Source: Clostridia bacterium
GTDB lineage: Bacteria > Bacillota > Clostridia > Christensenellales > DTU072
NCBI GenBank assembly: GCA_017403145.1
Contig: JAFQOO010000017.1
Span: 1-50,457, forward strand
Direction: 5' to 3'
DNA length: 50,457 nucleotides
Shown here: positions 35,759 to 43,953 of the stretch, piece after piece
How positions within the stretch are numbered: position 1 is the first letter of the stretch
Layout: every line of letters starts with the position of its first letter
Program-made: the position numbers and the translations under genes
Notes under the pieces: model-generated
What the model saw: the letters and a program-made list of their open reading frames with translations, nothing else
Told to the model about the DNA's origin: nothing
The model's database searches: none

Positions 35759-36139
35759 CTATTTAACTTCAACCTCTGCGCCTGCAGCCTTAAGCTTTCC
35801 AGCCATTTCTTCTGCAGCTTCCTTGCTGATGCCTTCTTTGATGGTCTTGGGAGCTTCTTCAACCATTTTCTTTGCATCGATAAGGGATAGTCCGGGGATA
35901 ACTTCACGAACTGCCTTGATAACAGCGATTTTGTTGCCACCAGCTGCCTTAAGAACAACGTCGAACTCGGTCTTTTCTTCTTCAACTGCTGCGGGTGCTG
36001 CACCTGCTGCGGGACCTGCTACTGCTACAGCTGCTGCTGCGCTTACACCAAATTCGGTCTCGAGAGCCTTAACGAGGTCTCTAACTTCGAGAACGGTTAA
36101 CTCTTTTACTAAATCAACGATTTTTTGAATATCTGCCAT
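35759..36139 (-). CDS. rplL: 50S ribosomal protein L7/L12
   Basis: A 126-residue stalk protein of normal length. The N-terminal dimerisation domain ([19 protein letters not shown]) is followed by an Ala/Pro-rich hinge (about residues 33-50) and the factor-binding C-terminal domain [20 protein letters not shown] through [13 protein letters not shown]. It recruits EF-Tu, EF-G and other translational GTPases. It follows rplJ by 45 bases and shares its L10-leader control. Unlike the usual arrangement it is not followed by rpoB: two structured repeats and an inserted gene block come next. Confidence 0.97.
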   Translation of the reverse strand: MADIQKIVDLVKELTVLEVRDLVKALETEFGVSAAAAVAVAGPAAGAAPAAVEEEKTEFDVVLKAAGGNKIAVIKAVREVIPGLSLIDAKKMVEEAPKTIKEGISKEAAEEMAGKLKAAGAEVEVK

Positions 36140-36184
36140 TGTTATATTTCTCCTTAATAATTTTAAAATAAATAGTTTGTGTTA

Positions 36185-36691
36185 TTAGGCATTAGCCTCG
36201 GTTTGCTTATCTGCATAAGCGTTGAGTACTCTAGCAAAACCTGCAACGGGCTCGTTAAGAAGTCCGAGAAGTTGAGCGATGAGCGTTTCTTTAGAGGGAA
36301 GAAGTGCAAGGTCTTTGCAGCCAGCTTCGTCTAAATAGGTTCCGTCTACCATACCGCACTTGAAAGCAAGCTTTTTGGTGGTTGCTGCTTTTTGAGAAGC
36401 GATTTTAGCAGGAGCGGAGATGTTATCGGTCATTGCGAATGCTACAGCGGTAGGTCCGTTGAGAGCATCGTCAAATTGGTTGTAGCCGAGTTCGTTAAGA
36501 GCGATTTTAAGAAGTCTGTTCTTAAGTACTACGTACTTAACACCGTTTGCACGGTACTCGTTACGCAATTCAGTATCTTGAGCAACGGTTAGTCCTTTGT
36601 AGTCAACGAGTACGAAAGATTGAGCCTTAGTAATCATTTCCTTAATTTCGGCAACTTGTTTCTCTTTTAGTTCTCTAATTGCTTGTGACAT
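36185..36691 (-). CDS. rplJ: 50S ribosomal protein L10
   Basis: A 168-residue protein that anchors the L7/L12 stalk to 23S rRNA and represses its own operon. Family sequence includes MITKAQSFVLVDYKGLTVAQ near residue 19, ELRNEYRANGVKYVVLKNRL near 41, and LNGPTAVAFAMTD near 78. The C-terminal helix that binds L7/L12 follows. GGAGG lies seven bases before the ATG. The 5' leader contains the L10-binding element and a terminator-like hairpin, so rplJL expression is very likely autoregulated. Confidence 0.97.
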   Translation of the reverse strand: MSQAIRELKEKQVAEIKEMITKAQSFVLVDYKGLTVAQDTELRNEYRANGVKYVVLKNRLLKIALNELGYNQFDDALNGPTAVAFAMTDNISAPAKIASQKAATTKKLAFKCGMVDGTYLDEAGCKDLALLPSKETLIAQLLGLLNEPVAGFARVLNAYADKQTEANA

Positions 36692-36711
36692 TTTTACCTC
36701 CTTTAAGTCTA

Positions 36712-36845
36712 TAAAACAAACTCCGTTCCCAAACGGAAACGGAGCTCAACTACAAACAAACGTGTAATCTAATTGCTAGTGTTTCTTCTGCGTATGCCCT
36801 CTTTCGAGATTTAAGTTACCACATACGGTCTGGGAAGGAATATTA
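36712..36845 (-). ncRNA. Ribosomal protein L10 leader with attenuator hairpin
   Basis: On the minus strand, CCTTCCCAGACCGTATGTGG (36819-36838) and the downstream GAGGGCATACG resemble the L10 leader conserved in Firmicutes, the binding site for L10(L12)4. It is followed by a terminator-like hairpin, CTCCGTT/AACGGAG (36721-36744), with TTTGTTTT after it. Binding of surplus L10 is expected to favour termination before rplJ. Confidence 0.8.
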
Positions 36846-36905
36846 TTTAGTTCAAGTATATTATATACTCTCTAATTACCTTTGTCAAACAAATTAACGG
36901 TTTAA

Positions 36906-37592
36906 TTAGTTTTGCTTATAGGTAACTTTAACGCCGGGGCCCATAGTAGAGCTGATAACTACGCTCTTAAGATAGGTGCCCTTAGCTGCTGCGGGCTTAG
37001 CCTTGATGATAGCATCCATAAGAACGTTCATATTCTCAAGAAGCTTTTCTTGACCAAAGCTCTTCTTGCCGATGGGGCAGTGGATGATAGCGGTTTTGTC
37101 AACACGATATTCAACCTTACCAGCTTTGATATCTTTGATAGCTTTTGCTACGTCCATAGTAACGGTACCACTCTTGGGGGTAGGCATCAAGCCCTTAGGT
37201 CCTAGAAGTTTACCTAGACGACCTACTTGACCCATCATATCGGGAGTCGTTACACAGGTATCGAAATCGAACCATCCGCCTTGAATCTTAGCAACGATTT
37301 CTTCTGCACCAACTACGTCTGCGCCAGCTGCGAGTGCTTCGTCTGCCTTAACGCCCTTAGCGATAACCAAAACCTTAACGGTCTTACCGGTTCCGTTGGG
37401 GAGAACTACAACACCACGAACTTGTTGGTCTGCGTGACGGGGGTCAACACCTAGTTTAACAGAAATTTCGATAGTTTCGTCAAACTTTGCTTTTGCGGTT
37501 TGGAGAGCGATGTCAATAGCTTCTGCGGTTTCATAAGCTTTGCTCTTGTCATAAAGTTTTAAAGAATCTTTGTAGTTTTTACCTTTTCTCAT
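36906..37592 (-). CDS. rplA: 50S ribosomal protein L1
   Basis: A 228-residue ribosomal protein of normal length that forms the L1 stalk and controls release of deacylated tRNA from the E site. It shows [20 protein letters not shown] near residue 46, [20 protein letters not shown] near 126, and [15 protein letters not shown] at the C-terminus. It lies 10 bases after rplK in the rpmG-secE-nusG-rplK-rplA operon. The rplA-rplJ gap holds the L10 leader. Confidence 0.97.
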   Translation of the reverse strand: MRKGKNYKDSLKLYDKSKAYETAEAIDIALQTAKAKFDETIEISVKLGVDPRHADQQVRGVVVLPNGTGKTVKVLVIAKGVKADEALAAGADVVGAEEIVAKIQGGWFDFDTCVTTPDMMGQVGRLGKLLGPKGLMPTPKSGTVTMDVAKAIKDIKAGKVEYRVDKTAIIHCPIGKKSFGQEKLLENMNVLMDAIIKAKPAAAKGTYLKSVVISSTMGPGVKVTYKQN

Positions 37593-37602
37593 ATCGCACC
37601 TC

Positions 37603-38028
37603 CTAGTCCTCTACCAAAACGCCCATACTACGAGCGGTACCAGCTATCATAGAGCAAGCTGCTTCCAAAGATGCTGCATTGAGGTCGGGCATCTTCATCT
37701 TAGCGATTTCTTCTACTTGAGCCTTGGTGATTTTTGCTACCTTATCACGGTTGGGTTTTGCGCTACCGGAGTCAATCTTACAAGCTTTCTTGATAAGAAC
37801 GGGTGCCGGAGGGGTCTTAAGAACGAAAGTGAAGGAACGGTCAGCATAAATAGTGATGATGACGGGGATAACTAATCCTTCCTTATCACGAGTCTTGTCG
37901 TTAAAGTCCTTAACGAAACCAGCGATGTTGATACCGTGAGGTCCTAGGGTGGAACCTACAGGGGGACCGGGGGTTGCTTTGCCTGCGGGCAATTGAAGTT
38001 TTGCTGTTGTTACTATTTTCTTTGCCAT
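37603..38028 (-). CDS. rplK: 50S ribosomal protein L11
   Basis: A 141-residue protein of the GTPase-associated centre, also needed for RelA activation by stalled ribosomes. The N-terminal domain has [20 protein letters not shown] with the proline pair that is a hotspot for thiopeptide resistance; both prolines are intact. The rRNA-binding C-terminal domain has [20 protein letters not shown] and [18 protein letters not shown] precedes the start. It sits between nusG and rplA. Confidence 0.97.
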   Translation of the reverse strand: MAKKIVTTAKLQLPAGKATPGPPVGSTLGPHGINIAGFVKDFNDKTRDKEGLVIPVIITIYADRSFTFVLKTPPAPVLIKKACKIDSGSAKPNRDKVAKITKAQVEEIAKMKMPDLNAASLEAACSMIAGTARSMGVLVED

Positions 38029-38098
38029 AGTCGGATACCTCCTTGACTATACTGGTTCAAACGAGCAATACGATGAGATTTTATTGCTCTCCCATTTT

Positions 38099-38632
38099 TT
38101 AATTGTTGATTTTTTCGATTTGACCAAACTCGAGTTCAACGGGAGTTTGTCTACCGAACATTTGAACGATAACTCTAACCTTTTCTTTGTCGCGATAAAT
38201 TTCTTCAACGGTTGCAACAAAGGTTTCGAGGGGGCCGGATACGATTCTTACGGTATCGCCGATTTCTACGTGGAAATCTTCTTCGTGAACCTTTTCTAGT
38301 CCCATACGTTTTACTTCTTCCAAAGTAAGAGCTAATCCTCTACCTTCGGGACCAACGAAACCGCTAGCGCCACGAATAGTACGTATTAGGTAATAGAGTT
38401 GGTCGGTATAAACCATCTTAATAAAAACGTAGCCGGGAAACTTTTTACGTTCCACAACTTTACGCTTACCATTCTTTTCTACGATAGCCTCTTCGGTAGG
38501 AACGCATACGTCGAAAATGAAATCGTGAAGATTGTTGTTTTCTATCATCTTCTCGATATTCTTTTGAACAAATGCTTCATAAGCCGAATAGGTACGTATT
38601 ACATACCATTTTGCATTATCAATATTGCTCAT
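38099..38632 (-). CDS. nusG: Transcription termination/antitermination factor NusG
   Basis: A 177-residue protein. The NGN domain that binds RNA polymerase starts WYVIRTYSAYEAFVQKNIEK and includes KKFPGYVFIKMVYTDQLYYLIR near residue 62. The C-terminal KOW domain (about 120-177) has EIGDTVRIVSGPLETFVATVEE. It modulates pausing and links RNA polymerase to ribosomes or Rho. Its start overlaps the secE stop by one base (TAATG), so the two are translationally coupled. Confidence 0.95.
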   Translation of the reverse strand: MSNIDNAKWYVIRTYSAYEAFVQKNIEKMIENNNLHDFIFDVCVPTEEAIVEKNGKRKVVERKKFPGYVFIKMVYTDQLYYLIRTIRGASGFVGPEGRGLALTLEEVKRMGLEKVHEEDFHVEIGDTVRIVSGPLETFVATVEEIYRDKEKVRVIVQMFGRQTPVELEFGQIEKINN

Positions 38633-39000
38633 TATAACCCCACCGGAATACCAACCAAGAGTTTGAACAAGGACAATAGACCCAAATCAAAAGCAGTAAT
38701 GATAACCAAGAAGAACAATACTACGATGACAACGGTACCGGTATTTGCCCAAACGCCGGGATTGTTTTTAGTCCTATTAAGCTTAGGCCATTCAACCTTC
38801 TTAAGCTCCGAAATTATTTCACGGAAATACTTGGCGATTTTGGCGCCAAAGTTTGATGCTTTTTTAGCACTAGCCTTCTTGTTGTTTTTAGGACTCTTTT
38901 GGTTTTTAACGGACTTATCTTTTTCTTGAGAAACTTTCTTTTGTTCTTCAACAACAGATTCGTCTACGTTAACGCCAAGATTAACCTTATTTTTTGCCAT
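38632..39000 (-). CDS. secE: Preprotein translocase subunit SecE, long form
   Basis: A 122-residue protein. The conserved C-terminal half has the amphipathic segment YFREIISELKKVEWPKLNRT (about residues 61-80) and one membrane helix (about 88-115), which together clamp SecY. The N-terminal 55 residues are a lysine-rich, probably disordered extension; most Gram-positive SecE proteins are only 60-75 residues long. The start is placed by position, between rpmG and nusG, which is standard. It lies 14 bases after rpmG. Confidence 0.92.
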   Translation of the reverse strand: MAKNKVNLGVNVDESVVEEQKKVSQEKDKSVKNQKSPKNNKKASAKKASNFGAKIAKYFREIISELKKVEWPKLNRTKNNPGVWANTGTVVIVVLFFLVIITAFDLGLLSLFKLLVGIPVGL

Positions 39001-39014
39001 ATCAGCCTCCGAAA

Positions 39015-39182
39015 CTATTTAGTTTCCTTGTGAACGGTGTGCTTCTTGCAAAATCTGCAGTATTTGTTAAGCTCCAATCTATCAGGATTGTTCTTTTTGT
39101 TCTTAGTAGTGTCGTAATTGCGTTGTTTGCATTCGGTACAAGCAAGAGTTACCTTTACGTTTACTTCTTTTTTGCTGGCCAT
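39015..39182 (-). CDS. rpmG: 50S ribosomal protein L33
   Basis: A 55-residue ribosomal protein, too short for many gene callers. The translation begins [19 protein letters not shown] and continues with [17 protein letters not shown] and a C-terminal [16 protein letters not shown]. The two CxxC pairs show it is the zinc-binding C+ form, so its synthesis does not need to be replaced under zinc excess. GGAGG lies upstream of the ATG. It is the first gene of the rpmG-secE-nusG-rplKA operon. Confidence 0.95.
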   Translation of the reverse strand: MASKKEVNVKVTLACTECKQRNYDTTKNKKNNPDRLELNKYCRFCKKHTVHKETK

Positions 39183-39266
39183 ATAACCATTCCTCCTATT
39201 GAGTTTTACCCAATAATTAAATTTTTTACATTCAAAAAAATGACACCCCTAGACGAGTGCTTTACT

Positions 39267-39295
39267 ATATTAGCACTATTCCGGAGTTATGTCAA
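39267..39295 (-). promoter_or_regulatory. rpmG-secE-nusG-rplKA promoter
   Basis: On the minus strand a perfect TTGACA (39290-39295) and TAATAT (39267-39272) are exactly 17 bases apart, about 85 bases before rpmG. Confidence 0.9.
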
Positions 39296-39332
39296 TTGAT
39301 TTTATGCTTTATTTACGAAAAAAATAATCTAT

Positions 39333-39557
39333 TTATTTTCTACTTTCAATAAAGTTTACTACGTCTTGAACTGTTTTGATATCAACCATTTCGCTATCTT
39401 CAAATTCGATACCAAAACTATCTTCTAAAGCAATAAGCATTTCTACTATATCAAGGCTATCAGCTTCTAAATCAATAATAAAATCAGACTCCGGTTTTAC
39501 CTTATCTACGCTAATAGAGAGATGCTCTGCAACCATTTGTTGAACTTTTTCAAACAT
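39333..39557 (-). CDS. acpP: Acyl carrier protein
   Basis: A 74-residue, strongly acidic four-helix carrier protein for fatty-acid synthesis. The 4'-phosphopantetheine site is Ser34 in LEADSLDIVEM, and FGIEFEDSEMVDIKTV is the typical helix III region. GGAGG lies upstream of the ATG. It is alone, with no other fab gene nearby, and sits between the ribosomal-protein operon promoter and a divergent-free intergenic stretch. Confidence 0.95.
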   Translation of the reverse strand: MFEKVQQMVAEHLSISVDKVKPESDFIIDLEADSLDIVEMLIALEDSFGIEFEDSEMVDIKTVQDVVNFIESRK

Positions 39558-39714
39558 GTGGTGTAACCTCCGTTATATTCGTCTTTTATATAATACTATA
39601 CTTTTATGATTTTAGCAAGCAAAACTTTATACTCCCTCACGTGCGTGCGCGCGTACAATATTTATATGCACTTATTTATGCCAAAAAATGTAAATTTACC
39701 GCTTGAAAATAGAA

Positions 39715-39743
39715 AAAGAGTGTTTGCAAAACAAACACTCTTT
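39715..39743 (-). terminator. Terminator of the 4-TM protein cluster
   Basis: AAAGAGTGTTTG and CAAACACTCTTT form a 12-bp stem with a short loop. On the minus strand it is followed by T-rich sequence. It lies 43 bases after the last gene of the cluster. Confidence 0.85.
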
Positions 39744-39785
39744 AAAAGCTTCCTTGAGAATTATTTTTTAGTTATACTTTTTAAC

Positions 39786-40739
39786 CTATTTTATAGGATA
39801 GGAGTCCTTAGAAGGGTCTTTTTCTACCATATATGCGTTCTTCTTGGGGCATAGAGGAAGAATAAAGAGAACAAGTGATGCTACTAGTGATACGATAACG
39901 CCAATACCCATAGATAATACAGCGCCATTGGTATTCATCAAATAATCTACTATTTCCTTTCCGCCTTCTGCTTGATATGCAAGCATACCTAAAACAGCTA
40001 CGAGAATGGTAAGGATAACGTTGATTATTGCTAGAACACTAACGCAACGGGGGGATTTACCTTGAGCAAGCTTTACGAGATACTTGATAGCCAAGCATAC
40101 GTAAATAACTGCGATAACTAGTACTACGAAGGGGAGAATAGAAAGAACTATCTTGCCCATTGCATCGTTTGCTACGTTGGCAAAGATATTTGCATAGTAT
40201 ACTTCGCCTAGACCGAGCACGCTAGCGATACCTGCGATTACGTCGTAACCAGCATAGTTACCAGCGCTTCTTGCGCCGAATTCTACTCCGTTAACTACGC
40301 TCAAAATCAAAAGTCCAACTAGACCGATGATAGCGATTAGCATAGAAACGATGCTGATGCCTTTGTAGGGCTTACGAATGTAAACGGGAGCTTTGGGTGC
40401 TGCTTGGGGTTCAACAGGTCTTGAATACGGGTCGTATTGAAGAAGGGGTTGATTTTGTGAAGTATAGGGTACCAAAGCAATGGGTTGTACGATAGGAGGT
40501 AATTGTACTATTCCCGAAGGAGTGGGGATAGCGTTGTTTGCATTACCAGCTATGGGAGCTACAACGTCTTGTGATTTTCCTACGCAATAAATTGCGCCAT
40601 CGGGTCCTTGAACGGGTTGACCGTTAGGAAGCGAGGGAACGCTAAATCCTAAATTGTTTTGGTCTACTGCAACCCATCTACCTGCGTCTACAGGAACACT
40701 AGAAGCGGGAGCATTGTTTTCCATAATATTTTTTTCCAT
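39786..40739 (-). CDS. Four-transmembrane protein with N-terminal PIVQP-VPY motif
   Basis: A 317-residue protein I do not recognise. The N-terminal 125 residues are proline-rich and probably cytoplasmic, carrying the cluster's shared motif QLPPIVQPIALVPYTSQNQ at about 79-97. Four membrane helices follow (about 128-151, 196-220, 233-255, 274-296), with a loop of about 45 residues between helices 1 and 2. The topology matches four other proteins in this cluster. The start at 40739 has AGAGG eight bases upstream. It is the last gene of the cluster, four bases after the 125-residue motif protein. Function is unknown. Confidence 0.75.
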   Translation of the reverse strand: MEKNIMENNAPASSVPVDAGRWVAVDQNNLGFSVPSLPNGQPVQGPDGAIYCVGKSQDVVAPIAGNANNAIPTPSGIVQLPPIVQPIALVPYTSQNQPLLQYDPYSRPVEPQAAPKAPVYIRKPYKGISIVSMLIAIIGLVGLLILSVVNGVEFGARSAGNYAGYDVIAGIASVLGLGEVYYANIFANVANDAMGKIVLSILPFVVLVIAVIYVCLAIKYLVKLAQGKSPRCVSVLAIINVILTILVAVLGMLAYQAEGGKEIVDYLMNTNGAVLSMGIGVIVSLVASLVLFILPLCPKKNAYMVEKDPSKDSYPIK

Positions 40740-40743
40740 AATA

Positions 40744-41121
40744 CTACCTCTTGTCGTCATCTGTAGTTAACATCTCTTGTTGTTGTCCTGCATAGGGAAC
40801 AAAAGCAACGGGAGATACTATCGGGTTGAGTTGGCAAATTGCAGGAGCAATTGCAACGGGAACCGGTGCGCTGTGGGTTTGAGGACCGTAGTGCATAATG
40901 GGAGTATATGCTCTACCATACTCATCAACGGAAGTATAAGTGGGCAAGCCAAGAGGCATACCGTTACCTACTACTTGTAGACCGCTGGTGTTGGGCAACA
41001 TCATATTTGCTGCAGGAATTTGTGCTGTGGGGAACGGACCAGCCAAAGGTTGCTTAACGGGAGCAACTGCTCTTTGAACGTTATCCGTTGACGCTTGACG
41101 TCTATTTCTTCTATTTCTCAT
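40744..41121 (-). CDS. Soluble proline-rich protein with PIVSP-VPY motif
   Basis: A 125-residue protein with no membrane helix. It starts with a very basic segment (MRNRRNRRQ) and is rich in Pro, Ala and Val. It carries the shared motif in divergent form, QLNPIVSPVAFVPYAGQQQ, at residues 97-115, near its C-terminus. The rest looks disordered. GGAG lies upstream of the ATG. Its close spacing to the following 4-TM gene suggests the two proteins act together. The function is unknown. Confidence 0.7.
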   Translation of the reverse strand: MRNRRNRRQASTDNVQRAVAPVKQPLAGPFPTAQIPAANMMLPNTSGLQVVGNGMPLGLPTYTSVDEYGRAYTPIMHYGPQTHSAPVPVAIAPAICQLNPIVSPVAFVPYAGQQQEMLTTDDDKR

Positions 41122-41198
41122 AGGAATCTCCTCTAACTATAGTATAAGGATATAGTAATAATATTTTTAAGTATAACTAATTATCTAATTATAATCCC

Positions 41199-41225
41199 CT
41201 ACCCACTGGCTAACCAGTGGGCAAG
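41199..41225. terminator. Hairpin after the 215-residue 4-TM gene
   Basis: CCCACTGG and CCAGTGGG pair around four bases; AATCC and GGATT extend the stem outward with small bulges. There is no T-tract, so it may only slow transcription between this gene and the next. Confidence 0.5.
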
Positions 41226-41256
41226 GATTAAAGGTTTATTTGTGGATTAGATTGAA

Positions 41257-41904
41257 TTAGTCTCTTTTTGCTAGGTAAGCAATAAGTACGTTGATAAGGC
41301 TTAGTGCTGCAACAGCATATAGACCGTAACCGATTTCAACTTCACCATTGATAAGAGCAAGGAGAAGAGCTGCGATAACTGCTACAAGACCGATGAAAGT
41401 GGTGATTTGAGCAAATACACAAGCGCCCTTTCTCATAATTCTAATGAGAGAAGCGATAAGAGTAAGAACTGCCATTACGGGAACGATAGCGATTGCTAGG
41501 TTTACGAAATTGGTGAATTCCATGGTTTCAATAAGGTCCATGATAATTGCAAGACCGCTTTGACCATCAACTAGACCAAGATACTCGGGAATTACCCAGT
41601 TAGCAGCTACGTAGATACCAACGATAATGAGTGAGAAGATGCTTAGGAAAATAGCAGCGCAGCTAACCTTTTTCTTGGGAGCAACTACTACTTCTTCTTC
41701 GATTTCTTCTTCAACTGCTTCAACTTCTTCTTCATCGTCAAACATGTAGAGAGGTTGGTCTTGGGTTGAATAAGGTACGAATGCTATAGGCTGAATGATG
41801 GGGGTGAGTTGAACAGCCTTTGCGGGTTGTGCTACGGGAGTGGTTTCTTTCTCTTCAGCAGCAGCGGGGGCGATTTGGTTTTTCTTTTCGCTCTTTTTTG
41901 ACAT
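41257..41904 (-). CDS. Four-transmembrane protein with N-terminal PIIQP-VPY motif
   Basis: A 215-residue protein, the smallest complete member of the 4-TM family here. The shared motif QLTPIIQPIAFVPYSTQDQ is at residues 32-50, followed by an acidic stretch (about 56-71) and a basic patch (PKKK). Helices lie at about 82-105, 132-156, 163-186 and 191-212. It is not recognised as a known family; claudin-like or MARVEL-like topology is only an analogy. GGAGG lies upstream of the start. It follows the 79-residue motif protein by 72 bases. Confidence 0.75.
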   Translation of the reverse strand: MSKKSEKKNQIAPAAAEEKETTPVAQPAKAVQLTPIIQPIAFVPYSTQDQPLYMFDDEEEVEAVEEEIEEEVVVAPKKKVSCAAIFLSIFSLIIVGIYVAANWVIPEYLGLVDGQSGLAIIMDLIETMEFTNFVNLAIAIVPVMAVLTLIASLIRIMRKGACVFAQITTFIGLVAVIAALLLALINGEVEIGYGLYAVAALSLINVLIAYLAKRD

Positions 41905-41976
41905 TTTTCAATCCTCCTGAATAGATATTGAGTTTATTTTTAAGTCGCGAGACCTAATTTCTAAATTGATATGATA

Positions 41977-42216
41977 CTAATCTTCGTAGTATTCTTCTTC
42001 GTCGTCATATTGTGCCAAAGGTTGCATTTGTGAGCTATAAGGTACAATAGGAATAGGTTGAACGATGGGAGTGAGTTGGATAAAATCAGCGGGCTTAGCA
42101 ACTGGAACGGGAGCGCAGTTGTTCATTACGCGGAAAGTAACTCTGGGCTTTGCACTTTTTTTTGCTTGTGCTGCTGCAAGGGCTTCTTGTTCTGCTTTCT
42201 TGCTCTTTCTTGACAT
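41977..42216 (-). CDS. Small soluble PIVQP-VPY motif protein
   Basis: A 79-residue protein without membrane segments: a basic N-terminus (MSRKSKKAEQ), then the shared motif in its longest form (residues 36-71, from APVPVAKPADF to AQYDD) and an acidic tail (EEEYYED). The whole motif region matches the 83-residue protein at 43688-43939 at most positions, so the two are paralogues. It lies 30 bases after a 4-TM gene that lacks the motif, which suggests the two polypeptides replace one fused protein. AGGAGG precedes the ATG. Confidence 0.75.
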   Translation of the reverse strand: MSRKSKKAEQEALAAAQAKKSAKPRVTFRVMNNCAPVPVAKPADFIQLTPIVQPIPIVPYSSQMQPLAQYDDEEEYYED

Positions 42217-42246
42217 TTTTGTTTCCTCCTACTAAATCTATTGGAC

Positions 42247-43479
42247 TTATTTATCGAATATGCTATATGGTACTTTCTTTCTTGCGAAGAACGAGAGTAT
42301 CAATATTACTATAGGTATGATAAGGATTATGAGTAATCCGTATCCTGCTACCATCGTTAGAGGTTGAGCAGTGGTTTCGGGGTCGATTGCGGTTGCGGGA
42401 GCACCGTTTAGCGCGCCGGTTAGGAAGGACATTGCTTGACTAAAATCGATTACGCTAGTAGCAGTACCATCTTCGAGTAGCATAGGATTGCCCATATAGT
42501 TACCCATAGCTGCCATACCTGCTACGAGAGCTACGACGCCACCTAGTAGCATTATAACGCTCATAATACCGAAGCCTTTATAAATTCTTCTACCGAATAG
42601 GCTGAATAGTGCAATAAGGAATATGATGAGTGCGAATATAACGCCAACTACTAAAACGATGGGGAAGTAGGTCCAAGCCATTGCTGCTATAGCAGTCATT
42701 CCATCAGCTTCGCGAGCTTCATCGGTTATAACAGCGGTGCTTACTTGGGGAGGGAAGGTAAGTACTTCTTCCTCTTCGGTTTCTTCCTCGGTACCTTCTT
42801 CTATAGGAGCATCCCCTTCTACACCTTCGCTTTCGTTAGATTCTTCTTCCGCAGCTTCTGCTACAACGTCGTCGCCTTCGGTTTCATCCTCTTTTTCTTC
42901 AGCACTTTCGGGAGCAAGTTGTGCTAGCGTTCCATCGTAGAATGCGGAAAGGCTTTCACCGTTTTCATCGGTTCCCATATCTACGCCGACCAAATTCTTC
43001 AAAGCACCAAAGATGGGGTCTATAAATGATACGTAAGCAGAGGTATCAACGTACTCTTCCAAAATAGCATTGCCATCTTCGTCAAGTTCGCCGGTTTCAA
43101 CGTCTAGACGTTCATCCAAAGGAGTCAAGTCGGGTTGAATCATAAAGGAAGTATACTCGGGCATAATTCCCAAATAGTTAAGTGCAAAAACACCTATCCA
43201 AACCAATGCGAGAAGCATAATAACGAAACATACACCCCTACGCATAATGAAGAAGTAATCTTTTTCTCTACGTCTGTTCTTTTTTACAGGAACGGGTTTT
43301 TCTTGTTTCTTGGGTTGTGCTTTAGGTTGGGGTCTGCGAGCGCCGGCAGGCATTCCTGCGTTATAACGTACGGCATAAGGGTTGGCGTATTGAGCGGCAC
43401 CTCTTACGGGACGCGGTGCAGCACCGGGCTTTCTTGCACCGGCGGAAGCAACTTTAGTTTGTTGTTTTTTTGCTGCCAT
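42247..43479 (-). CDS. Four-transmembrane protein with acidic extracytoplasmic loop
   Basis: A 410-residue membrane protein, unrecognised. The N-terminal 78 residues are basic and Pro/Ala-rich (GARKPGAAPRPVRGAAQ). Helix 1 is at about 81-104. A loop of about 165 residues follows, with a very acidic run (about 192-239, mostly Glu). Helices 2-4 lie at about 269-295, 302-326 and 376-399. It lacks the PIVQP motif, which is instead encoded by the next small gene. GGAGGG lies four bases before the ATG, and a promoter lies about 60 bases upstream, after a strong terminator. Confidence 0.75.
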   Translation of the reverse strand: MAAKKQQTKVASAGARKPGAAPRPVRGAAQYANPYAVRYNAGMPAGARRPQPKAQPKKQEKPVPVKKNRRREKDYFFIMRRGVCFVIMLLALVWIGVFALNYLGIMPEYTSFMIQPDLTPLDERLDVETGELDEDGNAILEEYVDTSAYVSFIDPIFGALKNLVGVDMGTDENGESLSAFYDGTLAQLAPESAEEKEDETEGDDVVAEAAEEESNESEGVEGDAPIEEGTEEETEEEEVLTFPPQVSTAVITDEAREADGMTAIAAMAWTYFPIVLVVGVIFALIIFLIALFSLFGRRIYKGFGIMSVIMLLGGVVALVAGMAAMGNYMGNPMLLEDGTATSVIDFSQAMSFLTGALNGAPATAIDPETTAQPLTMVAGYGLLIILIIPIVILILSFFARKKVPYSIFDK

Positions 43480-43538
43480 ATTCCCTCCATGAGTTCTAAT
43501 TTATAATTATAAATTACGCAATTATAAATAGTATCTCT

Positions 43539-43567
43539 AGTTTACCATACATAGAAGGATATTTCAA
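43539..43567 (-). promoter_or_regulatory. Promoter inside the 4-TM cluster
   Basis: On the minus strand TTGAAA (43562-43567) and TAAACT (43539-43544) are 17 bases apart. It lies just after a terminator and before the 410-residue protein gene, so the cluster has at least two transcription units. Confidence 0.65.
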
Positions 43568-43612
43568 GTGCTTTTGGAAAAATTTTTTGCCAAATTTTCA
43601 CATAGTTTACAC

Positions 43613-43644
43613 AAAAAAAAGGCGCAAATCAAATTGCGCCTTTT
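43613..43644 (-). terminator. Internal terminator of the 4-TM cluster
   Basis: AAAAGGCGCAA and TTGCGCCTTTT form an 11-bp stem with a six-base loop, followed on the minus strand by eight T. It lies 44 bases after the 83-residue motif protein gene. Confidence 0.92.
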
Positions 43645-43687
43645 AATAGGTACTTTTCTTAACGTTTATGCTTGGCAAAAACCACTA

Positions 43688-43939
43688 CTAATCGTAATCT
43701 TCCTCGTCAAGACCATCGTCATACATTGCAAGAGGTTGCAATTGAGTGCTGTACGGTACGAGCGGAATGGGTTGAACGATGGGAGTAAGTTGGATATAAT
43801 CTGCAGGTCTTGCTACGGGAACGGGACCCTTGTTTATCTTTTGCCAACTTGCGCTGGGGCCTTTCTTGGCTTTTGCTGCTCTAGCTGCTGCTTCGCGTTG
43901 TGCTCTTGCTTCTGCTTCTCTTTTCTTTTTACCGAACAT
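43688..43939 (-). CDS. Small soluble PIVQP-VPY motif protein
   Basis: An 83-residue protein with no membrane helix. The first 30 residues are a basic, Ala-rich, probably helical segment (KKKREAEARAQREAAARAA). Then comes the long form of the shared motif (residues about 39-75) and an acidic tail (DGLDEEDYD). It is a paralogue of the 79-residue protein at 41977-42216. It follows a motif-less 4-TM gene by 14 bases. AGGAG precedes the ATG and a strong terminator follows the stop. Function unknown. Confidence 0.75.
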   Translation of the reverse strand: MFGKKKREAEARAQREAAARAAKAKKGPSASWQKINKGPVPVARPADYIQLTPIVQPIPLVPYSTQLQPLAMYDDGLDEEDYD

Positions 43940-43953
43940 TGTTTAAATCTCCT

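Noticed and set aside
38399..38929. 176-residue plus-strand frame across nusG and secE
   Set aside because: It is antisense to two certain genes, with no start signal and no recognisable protein motif.
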